A DNA stretch of 38,704 nucleotides. Source: Polychytrium aggregatum. Lineage: Eukaryota > Chytridiomycota > Chytridiomycetes > Polychytriales. Within the stretch, counting starts at the first letter, position 1; each line of letters opens with the position of its first letter. The notes below the pieces were generated by a model, which searched no databases, was not told the DNA's origin, and saw only the letters and a program-made list of their open reading frames with translations. Both the position numbers and the translations under genes were made by a program. Location of the stretch: positions 1 through 38,704 of the forward strand of contig NW_026516460.1 in NCBI RefSeq assembly GCF_025602895.1, in the 5' to 3' direction. Shown piece by piece: positions 11,250-20,400 of the stretch.

Positions 11250-12892
11250 GGTGCCGTCAGCTTGCGTGACATGTACGAGATCGGATGCATCGACTCGTCG
11301 GGTCCTAGCTGGCAGAGCACGGCTCCCAAAGCATAGTTGCTGGCGTCTGTCTCAACAACGAATGGCTTATCCGGGTCTGGGTGTGCGAGCACAGGTGCCG
11401 TCGTGAAGGCTTGCTTCAGCAGATCGAATGCTTCCTGAGCCGTGGGAGACCACTCGAAACTCCCCGAGTTGCCCGTCAGGGCGTGCAGTGGGGTAGCTAT
11501 CTTGCTGAAGTCGTGGATGAATGTCCTGTAGTAATTGGCAAGACCCAGGAACATTTGCAATTGCTTCACAGACTGGGGCGGGACCCAGTCGAGGACAGCT
11601 TGCACCTTGCGGGGATCCATCTTGATGCCCTCGGTGTTGACAATGTGTCCCAGGAACTCGACTTCGTCCGTGTCGAAGTGGCACTTCTCGAGCTTGCAGT
11701 ACAGTCCATTGCGGCGGAGCTGTTCCAGGACCGCACGCACATGGTCTTCGTGTTGCTCGGGGTCCTCGGAGTAAATGAGAATGTCATCCAAGTACACAGC
11801 CACACAGTGTCCCAGATCCTTCATGACATGATCCATGAACGCCTGGAATGTGGCCGGCGCACCTTGCAGCCCGAATGGCATCACCAAGTATTCGAACTGC
11901 CCCAAAGGGCAAGTGAAACTGGTGAGCCACTCGTGGCCCTCGGCGATCCTCACGAGGTTGTACGCCCCTCGGATGTCCAGCTTGGTGAAGACTCGGGCGC
12001 TTCGGATCTTCCTGAACAGGTCTCGAATGTTTGGCAGTGGGTAGAACTGCTTCTTGCATGCTTGGTTCAAACGGCGGTAGTCGACGCACAGCCGTAGCTC
12101 GCCGGATTTCTTCTTCACGAACAGAATTGGAGCGGCAACCGGGGAGGTGCTCCGGCGAATGAATTCCTTGTCAAGGTTCTCCTTGACATAGTCTTGCAGT
12201 GCCTGCATCTCCAACTCTGTGAGGGGGTACACCGGGCCACGGACCGGGTGCTTGTCCGGGTCGACCAGCTCGACGCGGTGGTCCCACGGTCGGTGGTCGG
12301 GCAAGTGGTCAGCCTGTTGCTTGCTGAACACATCGTTGTAGTCTTCGTATTTGTCTGGGAGCGGGAGGTCTGTTTCCGGAGTTGCGGTGCTCAAGGCTCC
12401 AATCAGGACTGGCTGGCCCCGCTTGAGCATTCTCTTGAGGCCCGCGGCGCTGACGAACGACACATGAGGCAAGGTGGGCACGCTCGGAGCGTCTTGTGCG
12501 CTCTCGGTATCTGGCTCGGAGGGTGCAGAGTCCGGAGGCAACGACTGACTTGGCTCCGTTGGGAGCGATACGGTTACGGACCGACACACCTCTTGGCAAT
12601 GACTGGATGTGAATCGGATGATCTTCTTGCCCCAACGTATCCAGGGTTCGTGGGATTGCAGCCACGGGTAGCCCAGGATAACTTGGTGGTATGGGGACTT
12701 GATGATCTTGAAGGTGATGACTTCCTTGTGGCTATCGATGTCCATCACAAGGGGCAAGGTCTCGTGCGAGATGCCCCCGCATGTGAGTGGTTGGCCATCG
12801 ATGGCCCGTCCATCAATGGGGTTGTCCAAGCATCGGAGTGGAACTTGGTGACGTTGGGCAAAGTCAGCATCCATGCAGTTCAGCTGGGCCCC
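11250..12892 (-). pseudogene. Family B pol fragment (PR-RT-RNase H)
   Basis: A single open frame on the minus strand that starts inside the retropepsin active site. The first codons read GAQLNCMDADF, so the catalytic Asp-Ser just before has been cut off. It continues through a complete RT (DYRRLN, LDIRGAYN, VYLDDILIYS) and ends in RNase H after ETDASNYALGAVLCQ...SRKLTA, where the A2 LTR begins. The style is sushi/Tf1-like, as is the gag start of family D at 24336-24491, so B and D may be parts of one element. Integrase is missing. Both ends abut 5' LTRs of family A. Confidence 0.88.
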
Positions 12893-13358
12893 TGTCACAG
12901 ATCCCTCTGCCCGCTTGGCTGCACCGTCGCACTTGTGTCACTGTTTGCGTTGCACACTTTCCTTTTCCTTTGTCCTGCGACGCCTTTCCTTTATCCTTGC
13001 TCTCATGTTGCACACGCCGCTCTGTGTTCCCAGCATTTGTCATCGACCATGCATTAGTCAGACGCTGTGTCACCCGCATTTGTCAGCCACCGAGCATTTG
13101 TCGGACTTTCACATGTTTCTCCGGTTAGCCGCTGCTGCCTGGCTGCTGTCCCGCCGCCTCCGCTGCTTCGCCCCCGCTGCGGCAGGCTTCGCCTCCGGGA
13201 CCGCCAGACAGATAAATAGCCCGCCTTCGCCCGCTCATGTTTCTGATCATCACCTTCGACCCCAGACACACTTGACTCTAGATCCTAGCCTCGCTAAGAT
13301 CAATAAAACCCTTCTCTATCTTCTTCTTTTGACTTCCTCTTGATCCCTTGATCTGACA
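12893..13358 (+). repeat. LTR of A3 (5')
   Basis: 466 bp, TGTCACAGATCCC to CTTGATCTGACA. It contains the family TATA box and AATAAA. It shares private variants with the A2 5' LTR. Confidence 0.93.
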
Positions 13359-14416
13359 TGGTAGCATCGGACGATCCCGCCGTCAATGCCTGTCTCCAGG
13401 CCCTTGAGCAACTCTCGCTCGAGGACCGCGCCTTGGTCCTCTCCGCCCTGACCGCCCAGCCGAATCTCCCCACCGTCCCTCCCGGTTTCAAGCGTCCCAA
13501 GATCCCGCTCCCCGACGCCTTCACTGGCGAACGTAAGGCTGCTGTCGTTGACGAGTTTGTCTTCTCAATGACCGAGTACATTGCCTTCCACAGTCTCGAT
13601 GACGCCACCGCCGTCGCCACCGTCGCCATGAACCTCAAGGGCAAGGCCAAGACCTGGTGGCGCCTCTGGTCCCAGGGCAAGCAACTCGACAACCTGACCC
13701 CGGCCGCCGTCCTGTCCCTCGTCCGCGACACCTTCCTTCCGTCCACCTCGCTGCGCACCACCGAGGATGAGTTCGAAGCACTGCGCCACACCGGCTCCGT
13801 CGAGCAGTTCAACTCTCGCTTCCGCGATCTCCTCCTCGAGCTGCCCCACTTCAGCAACAACCGCCAGAACCTGCAGCGCTACCTCACCAAGCTCAAGCAC
13901 AGGGTGCGCTTCGAAGTCGAATGGAAGCTTGACTCCAACACAGCCACCCTCGAAGATGCCATGGCCCTCGCCGAGCGATACGAGTCCATTATGGGTCAAT
14001 CGCAACCCCTTATGCAGCAGCCCGCTCGCACTCAGTTCCGCGATCAACCCTTCCGCGAGCTCCCGTTCCAGCGTCCTCCGCTATTCCGCGCTCCACCTGG
14101 CCAGCCGCAGTTCCGCCCTATGGTCCGTCCTCCTCGTCCCGCCTTCCAGCCGACCCAGCCTCCCGCACGTGACCCCAACGCCATGGACCTCGACAACGTC
14201 GACATGCGCCCGATCAAGAAGCTCACCGACCGCGAGAAGGAGTACCTCCGCCGTAACGGAGGCTGCTTCCGCTGCCGCAAGTTCGGCCACATCGCCTCGC
14301 AGTGTCCCTTGAACCAGCCCCGCATCAACGCCATCGTCGAGACCGCCGACCAGGCCACCTTCTACGAAGATCAGGGAAACGACGAGGCGGCAACCCCTGG
14401 ATCCTACGACCTCTGA
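13358..14416 (+). CDS. gag: A3 Gag polyprotein
   Basis: An intact 352-residue Gag with the same core and CCHC knuckle (residues 303-316) as A4. It starts at the LTR/primer-site junction ATG. The stop (TGA 14414-14416) lies in the loop of the frameshift stem. It can in principle supply particles, but this copy's own pol is broken twice. Confidence 0.88.
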   Translation: MVASDDPAVNACLQALEQLSLEDRALVLSALTAQPNLPTVPPGFKRPKIPLPDAFTGERKAAVVDEFVFSMTEYIAFHSLDDATAVATVAMNLKGKAKTWWRLWSQGKQLDNLTPAAVLSLVRDTFLPSTSLRTTEDEFEALRHTGSVEQFNSRFRDLLLELPHFSNNRQNLQRYLTKLKHRVRFEVEWKLDSNTATLEDAMALAERYESIMGQSQPLMQQPARTQFRDQPFRELPFQRPPLFRAPPGQPQFRPMVRPPRPAFQPTQPPARDPNAMDLDNVDMRPIKKLTDREKEYLRRNGGCFRCRKFGHIASQCPLNQPRINAIVETADQATFYEDQGNDEAATPGSYDL

Positions 14417-14437
14417 AGGACCCGGCGAGTTGCCGCC
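14374..14437 (+). promoter_or_regulatory. Family A -1 frameshift signal (A3 copy)
   Basis: GGGAAAC at 14374-14380 is read CA[G GGA AAC] in the gag frame, the canonical X XXY YYZ phase. After a 5-nt spacer, GGCGGCAAC (14386-14394) pairs perfectly with GTTGCCGCC (14429-14437) around a 34-nt loop that holds the gag stop. A shift of -1 enters the pol frame. Heptamer, phase, spacer and stem are seen directly; the efficiency is unknown. Confidence 0.85.
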
Positions 14438-15888
14438 ATCCGACTCCAACCCCCGACGCTGAACTATCGACTCTCGCCACCGGACCTCACCTGATCAACT
14501 CTCTCATCGACGAACCCCACCGCATTGCCGCCAACCACGGCAAGGGACTGCTTGTGATCGACGCCACCCTCAACGGCTCCCCGATCACCGTCCTCATCGA
14601 CCCTGGTGCGACCAACTCGCACATCTCCGAGACCCTCGCCTCGACCCTCGACCTTCGAACCAAGACCACCGCCAACGCCGTCACGATGCCCAACGGCAAG
14701 TCCTTCCCGTCCTCCGTCACCGATCCCGTCGACCTCACCATCCACGACTACCACGCCCGCATCAACCTCTTCACCGCGCCACTCACCTGGGACGTTATCC
14801 TCGGCAAGAACTGGCTCGACCAGACCAACCCCGAGATCGACTGGCCCTCCAACCGAATCAAGTTCTCGATCGACGGGAAGCACCACACTTGGACGGCATC
14901 GCGACCCGACTCCGGAATGCCACTCACGACCCTCGAACTCCGATCCCAGTACCACATGTCGACCCAGCAGATCAACGCACTCGCCTCGACTCCCGGCGCC
15001 GTGTATGTTTGTACTCTGAGCAGTGACTTGAATACAGTTGCTGTTGAACCCTACGACCCCGTTGCCCAACTCGCCCGTGTCCTCGAACCACTGACCCCCG
15101 AACACCGATCCATCATCGCAAAGTACCGCGATGCCTTCAACGAACTCAAGGAACTCCCGCCTCACCGACCCGGCATCGACATGAACATCCGACTCGACGA
15201 CTCTGCCAAGCCAACCTGGTCGTCGCTCTACCAAATGTCGGCCGAAGAACTCGCTCGTCTCAAAGACGAACTCGACCGATTGCTCCGGATCGGCCACATC
15301 CGCAAGTCCGTCTCGCCCTTCGGCGCACCGATCTTCTGGGTCAAGCAGGGCGACAAGTTCCGACTCGTCTTTGACTTCCGCGCCCTCAACAAGATCACCG
15401 TCAAGGACCGCACCGCGCTGCCCAACATGCGCGAGATCATCGACCGCCTGCCCAAGTGCCGTGTCTTCTCCAAGCTCGACTTGCAACGCGGATTCCACCA
15501 GATCCGCATCGCCGACGCCGACACCCCCAAGACGGCCTTCAGGACCAAGTACGGCCACTTTGAGTGGCTTGTGATGCCCTTCGGCCTCGCCAACAGTCCC
15601 TCGGTTTTCCAAGCCGCGATGAACGACATCTTCCGCGAGTACATCGACGACTTTGTGTTTATCTACATCGACGACATCCTGATCGCATCCGAGGACGAGG
15701 ACCAGCACATCCGCCACATCGAACTGGTCCTCGACAAGATCCACCGACACGGCTTCAAGATCCGACCCGAGAAGTGTTCGTTCTTCAACTCGACCGTCAC
15801 CTATCTCGGCTTCATCATCGGCGAAGGACGCATCCAAGTGCATCCCTCGCGCATCGACGCCATCAAGAACTAGCCGCGACCAACAACC

Positions 15889-15893
15889 GAACA
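15889..15893 (+). repeat. Target duplication of A4, left copy
   Basis: GAACA just before the A4 5' LTR. It is repeated at 21613-21617 directly after the 3' LTR. Together they show a simple insertion of A4 into A3 pol, and they restore an uninterrupted codon series (ACC GAA CAC GAA) in A3. Confidence 0.95.
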
Positions 15894-16033
15894 TGTCACA
15901 GATCGCTCTGCCCGCCTAGCTGCACCGTCGCACTTGTGTCACTGTTTGCGTCGCACACTTTCCTTTTCCTTTGTCCTGTGACGCCTTTCCTTTTTCCTTG
16001 CTCTCATGTTGCACACGCCGCTCTGTTTTCCCT

Positions 16034-16104
16034 GCATTTGTCATCGACCATGCATTAGTCAGACGCTGTGTCACCCGCATTTGTCAGCCACCGAGCATTT
16101 GTCA
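16034..16104 (+). promoter_or_regulatory. Four GCATTWGTCA motifs in family A U3
   Basis: Ten-base motifs GCATTTGTCA at 16034, GCATTAGTCA at 16052, GCATTTGTCA at 16077 and 16095, with steps of 18, 25 and 18 bp. They lie about 110-180 bp upstream of the TATA box in every LTR A copy. The TTAGTCA core resembles bZIP (AP-1/Gcn4 type) half sites. A role as activator sites is inference. Confidence 0.6.
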
Positions 16105-16212
16105 GACTTTCACATGTTTCTCCGGTTAGCCGTTGCTGCCTGGCTGCTGTCCCGCCGCCTCCGCTGCTTCGCCCCCGCTGCGGCAGGCTTCGCCTCCGGG
16201 ACCGCCAGACAG

Positions 16213-16219
16213 ATAAATA
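16213..16219 (+). promoter_or_regulatory. TATA box of A4 5' LTR
   Basis: ATAAATA in the context AGATAAATAGCCCGCC. It is the best core-promoter candidate, upstream of AATAAA at 16303, which gives the usual U3-R-U5 order. Confidence 0.65.
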
Positions 16220-16302
16220 GCCCGCCTTCACCCGCTCATGTTTCTGGTCATCACCTTCGACCCCAGACACACTTGACTCTAGATCCTAGCCTCGCTAAGA
16301 TC

Positions 16303-16308
16303 AATAAA
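16303..16308 (+). terminator. Poly(A) signal in LTR A
   Basis: AATAAA followed by a pyrimidine-rich stretch (CCCTTCTCTATC). The same signal in the 3' LTR (near 21556) would end the genomic RNA. Confidence 0.6.
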
Positions 16309-16358
16309 ACCCTTCTCTATCTTTTTCTTTTGATCTCCTCTTGATCCCGTGATCTGAC

Positions 16359-17417
16359 ATGGTAGCATCGGACGATCCCGCCGTCAATGCCTGTCTCCAG
16401 GCCCTTGAACAACTATCGCTCGAGGACCGCGCCCTGGTCCTCTCCGCCCTGACCGCCCAGCCGAATCTCCCCACGGTCCCTCCCGGTTTCAAGCGTCCCA
16501 AGATCCCGCTCCCCGACGCCTTCACTGGCGAGCGTAAGGCTGCTGTCGTTGACGAGTTTGTCTTCTCAATGACCGAGTACATTGCCTTCCACAGTCTCGA
16601 TGACGCCACCGCTGTCGCCACCGTCGCCATGAACCTCAAGGGCAAGGCCAAGACCTGGTGGCGCCTCTGGTCCCAGGGCAAGCAACTCGACAACCTGACC
16701 CCGGCCGCCGTCCTGTCCCTCGTCCGCGACACCTTCCTTCCGTCCACCTCGCTGCGCACCACCGAGGATGAGTTCGAAGCACTGCGCCACACCGGCTCCG
16801 TCGAGCAGTTCAACTCTCGCTTCCGCGATCTCCTCCTCGAGCTGCCCCACTTCAGCAACAACCGCCAGAACCTGCAGCGCTACCTCACCAAGCTCAAGCA
16901 CAGGGTGCGCATCGAAGTCGAATGGAAGCTTGACTCCAACACAGCCACCCTCGAAGATGCCATGGCCCTCGCCGAGCGATACGAGTCCATTATGGGTCAA
17001 TCGCAACCCCTGATGCAGCAGCCCGCTCGCACTCAGTTCCGCGATCAACCCTTCCGCGAGCTCCAGTTCCAGCGACCTCCTCTCTTCCGCGCTCCACCTG
17101 GTCAGCCGCAGTTCCGCCCAATGGTCCGTCCTCCTCGTCCCGCCTTCCAGCCGACCCAGCCTCCCGCACGTGACCCCAACGCCATGGACCTCGACAACGT
17201 CGACATGCGCCCGATCAAGAAGCTCACCGACCGCGAGAAGGAGTACCTCCGCCGTAACGGAGGCTGCTTCCGCTGCCGCAAGTTCGGCCACATCGCCTCG
17301 CAGTGTCCCTTGAACCAGCCCCGCATCAACGCCATCGTCGAGACCGCCGACCAGGCCACCTTCTACGAAGATCAGGGAAACGACGAGGCGGCAACCCCTG
17401 GATACTACGACCTCTGA
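16359..17417 (+). CDS. gag: A4 Gag polyprotein
   Basis: A 352-residue Gag, the structural protein of the virus-like particle. The start is the ATG made by the last LTR base and the first two bases of the primer site, giving MVASDD. No other in-frame ATG fits the upstream LTR. The Gag core spans roughly residues 70-190, followed by a Pro/Arg/Gln-rich linker. The CCHC zinc knuckle C303-X2-C306-X4-H311-X4-C316 binds RNA. Codons 340-341 (GGA AAC) are the frameshift site, so most ribosomes should stop at 17417 and a minority continue as Gag-Pol of about 1584 residues. Confidence 0.93.
   Translation: MVASDDPAVNACLQALEQLSLEDRALVLSALTAQPNLPTVPPGFKRPKIPLPDAFTGERKAAVVDEFVFSMTEYIAFHSLDDATAVATVAMNLKGKAKTWWRLWSQGKQLDNLTPAAVLSLVRDTFLPSTSLRTTEDEFEALRHTGSVEQFNSRFRDLLLELPHFSNNRQNLQRYLTKLKHRVRIEVEWKLDSNTATLEDAMALAERYESIMGQSQPLMQQPARTQFRDQPFRELQFQRPPLFRAPPGQPQFRPMVRPPRPAFQPTQPPARDPNAMDLDNVDMRPIKKLTDREKEYLRRNGGCFRCRKFGHIASQCPLNQPRINAIVETADQATFYEDQGNDEAATPGYYDL
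16360..16372 (+). promoter_or_regulatory. tRNA primer-binding site of A4
   Basis: TGGTAGCATCGGA directly after the LTR. TGG is the complement of a tRNA CCA end. The identical 13 bases follow the LTR of the unrelated family F, supporting a real tRNA match. The implied acceptor 5' strand is AGCATCG, with the A1:U72 pair typical of eukaryotic initiator tRNA-Met. It is also codons 1-5 of gag. Confidence 0.75.
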
Positions 17418-20400
17418 AGGACCCGGCGAGTTGCCGCCATCCGACTCCGACCCCCGACGCTGAACTATTGACTCTCGCCACCGGACCTCACCTGATCAAC
17501 TCTCTCATCGACGAACCCCACCGCATTGCCGCCAACCACGGCAAGGGACTGCTTGTGATCGACGCCACCCTCAACGGCTCCCCGATCACCGTCCTCATCG
17601 ACCCTGGTGCGACCAACTCGCACATCTCCGAGACCCTCGCCTCGACCCTCGACCTTCGAACCAAGACCACCGCCAACGCCGTCACGATGCCCAACGGCAA
17701 GTCCTTCCCGTCCTCCGTCACCGATCCCGTCGACCTCACCATCCACGACTACCACGCCCGCATCAACCTCTTCACCGCGCCACTCACCTGGGACGTTATC
17801 CTCGGCAAGAACTGGCTCGACCAGACCAACCCCGAGATCGACTGGCCCTCCAACCGAATCAAGTTCTCGATCGACGGGAAGCACCACACTTGGACGGCAT
17901 CGCGACCCGACACCGGAATGCCACTCACGACCCTCGAACTCCGATCCCAGTACCACATGTCGACCCAGCAGATCAACGCACTGGCTTCGACTCCCGGCGC
18001 CGTGTATGTTTGTACTCTGAGCAGTGACTTGAATACAGTTGCTGTTGAACCCTACGACCCCGTTGCCCAACTTGCCCGTGTCCTCGAACCACTGACCCCC
18101 GAACACCGATCCATCATCGCAAAGTACCGCGATGCCTTCAACGAACTCAAGGAACTCCCGCCTCACCGACCCGGCATCGACATGAACATCCGACTCGACG
18201 ACTCTGCCAAGCCAACCTGGTCGTCGCTCTACCAAATGTCGGCCGAAGAACTCGCTCGTCTCAAAGACGAACTCGACCGATTGCTCCGGATCGGCCACAT
18301 CCGCAAGTCCGTCTCGCCCTTCGGCGCACCGATCTTCTGGGTCAAGCAGGGCGACAAGTTCCGACTCGTCTTTGACTTCCGCGCCCTCAACAAGATCACC
18401 GTCAAGGACCGCACCGCGCTGCCCAACATGCGCGAGATCATCGACCGCCTGTCCAAGTGCCGTGTCTTCTCCAAGCTCGACTTGCAACGCGGATTCCACC
18501 AGATCCGCATTGCCGACGCCGACACCCCCAAGACGGCCTTCAGGACCAAGTACGGCCACTTTGAGTGGCTTGTGATGCCCTTCGGCCTCGCCAACAGTCC
18601 CTCCGTGTTCCAAGCCGCGATGAACGACATCTTCCGCGAGTTCATCGACGACTTTGTGTTCGTCTACATCGACGACATCCTGATCGCATCCGAGGACGAG
18701 GACCAGCACATCCGCCACATCGAACTGGTCCTCGACAAGATCCACCGACACGGCTTCAAGATCCGACCCGAGAAGTGTTCGTTCTTCAACTCGACCGTCA
18801 CCTATCTCGGCTTCATCATCGGCGAAGGACGCATCCAAGTGCATCCCTCGCGCATCGACGCCATCAAGAACTACCCGCGACCAACGACCGAACACGAACT
18901 CCGCAGCTTCCTCGGCTTGACCAACACCATCATGAGCTTTGTCCCTGGCTACGCTGCCCTCGCCGGTCCACTCTCGACTCTGATCACCACCCGCTCCGCC
19001 AACTCGACCAAGTCCGTCGTCTGGGACGACAACGCCATCGCCGCCTTCGAGCAGCTCAAGTTGCTCTCGCCTCAGTCGCTGCACATGGTCAACCCGGACA
19101 AGGACATTCACCTCTTCACCGACTGGTCCGAGTCAAGCGCATCGATTGGTGGATGGATCGGGCAGGACATGGACGGATCCGGCACGGTGCGCCCCATCGC
19201 TTTCAACTCGCAGAAACTGCACGGATCCGAACTCAACTACTCGCCCTACAACGGCGAGCTGCTGTCGATCACCCGCCACCTCGACAAGTTCAAGAACTAC
19301 CTCGTCGGCCGCAAAGTCTTCCTCCACACCGACCAGAAGGCGCTCAAGCACATCCTCGACTCCAAGACCCTCAACAAGCGCCAACAGCGAGCCATCGACA
19401 CGATGCTGGACTTTGACCTCGAGATCCAGTGGATCCCCGGCTCGTGGAACAAGGTCGCCGACGTGCTCTCGCGCACACCGACAGCCATCTCCAAGGCCGT
19501 CCAAGTCTCGATCATCAACGCGATTGTCAACCTCGGACCCTCGCCCGACGATCTCTTGGACACCATCCGCACTCAGTACAGCTCCGACCCGATCCTGTCA
19601 GCACTGATCTCGGTCCTCCGCGACAACTCGACCGACGGACTCAAGCCGTGGATGAAGGCACAGCTGCACCGCTTCTCACTTCGACACGGGATTCTCTACT
19701 TCGACTCGACCCGCATCTGCATCCCCGGCAAGGACCTCCGCATCTCGATCATCAAGGACCACCACGACTCTGTCTGTGCAGCTCACCCCGGCACCAACAC
19801 GCTCTACAAGGCCATCTCGACACACTACTACTGGCCCGCCATGTCCAAGGACATTGCCGAGTGGGTCTCGCACTGCGACATCTGCCAGCGAGCCAAGATC
19901 CGACGACAACAAGCATACGGTCACTTCTCCCGGATCCCTGTGGCCACCCGCAAGATGGACACTGTCGCCCTCGACTTCATCCTCGGACTCCCGCCTGTCA
20001 CGGACTCACTCTCGGGACGCACCTTCAACTCGATCACGATCTTTGTCGACTCCCTCACCAAGTACGTCGTCCTGGTTCCTGGCAACAAGACCGACTCGGC
20101 CGAAGACGTCGCCCGCCAGTACTTCCGCGATGTCTTTGTGCACTTTGGACTCGCCGGCACTTTCATCTCGGATCACGACACACGCTTCCGGTCGGCCTTC
20201 TGGACAGGACTTAACACTCTGCTCAAGACCGAACTCCGGATCGCCTTTGCCCACCACCACGAGGCCGCCGGACAAGTCGAACGCTTTGTGGCAACCGTCG
20301 CCGAGGCCATCCGCTGTTCGACTCTGGCCCTCGGCTCCCGCTGGATCGATCAAGTGCCATACATCCAGTTCGCGCTCAACTCACACAGCTCAGCTTCGAC

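Larger units (their letters stand above)
14302..15893 (+). pseudogene. A3 pol, first part
   Basis: The -1 frame pol from protease through RT (FIYIDDIL), with a TAG at 15871-15873 in place of a tyrosine codon. It is interrupted 20 nt later by the A4 insertion at 15894. The stop predates or is independent of A4, since A1 and A2 carry it without that insertion. Confidence 0.9.
15894..16359 (+). repeat. LTR of A4 (5')
   Basis: 466 bp, from TGTCACAGATCGC to GATCTGACA, with no difference from the 3' copy that I can see. It carries four GCATT(T/A)GTCA motifs, a TATA box and AATAAA in that order, as expected for U3 then R. Confidence 0.96.

Noticed and set aside
17600..17612. DPG in the A4 protease taken as an inactive protease.
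   Set aside because: The catalytic Asp and Gly are kept, all A copies share it, and similar DPGA variants occur in other Ty3/Gypsy families as I recall them.
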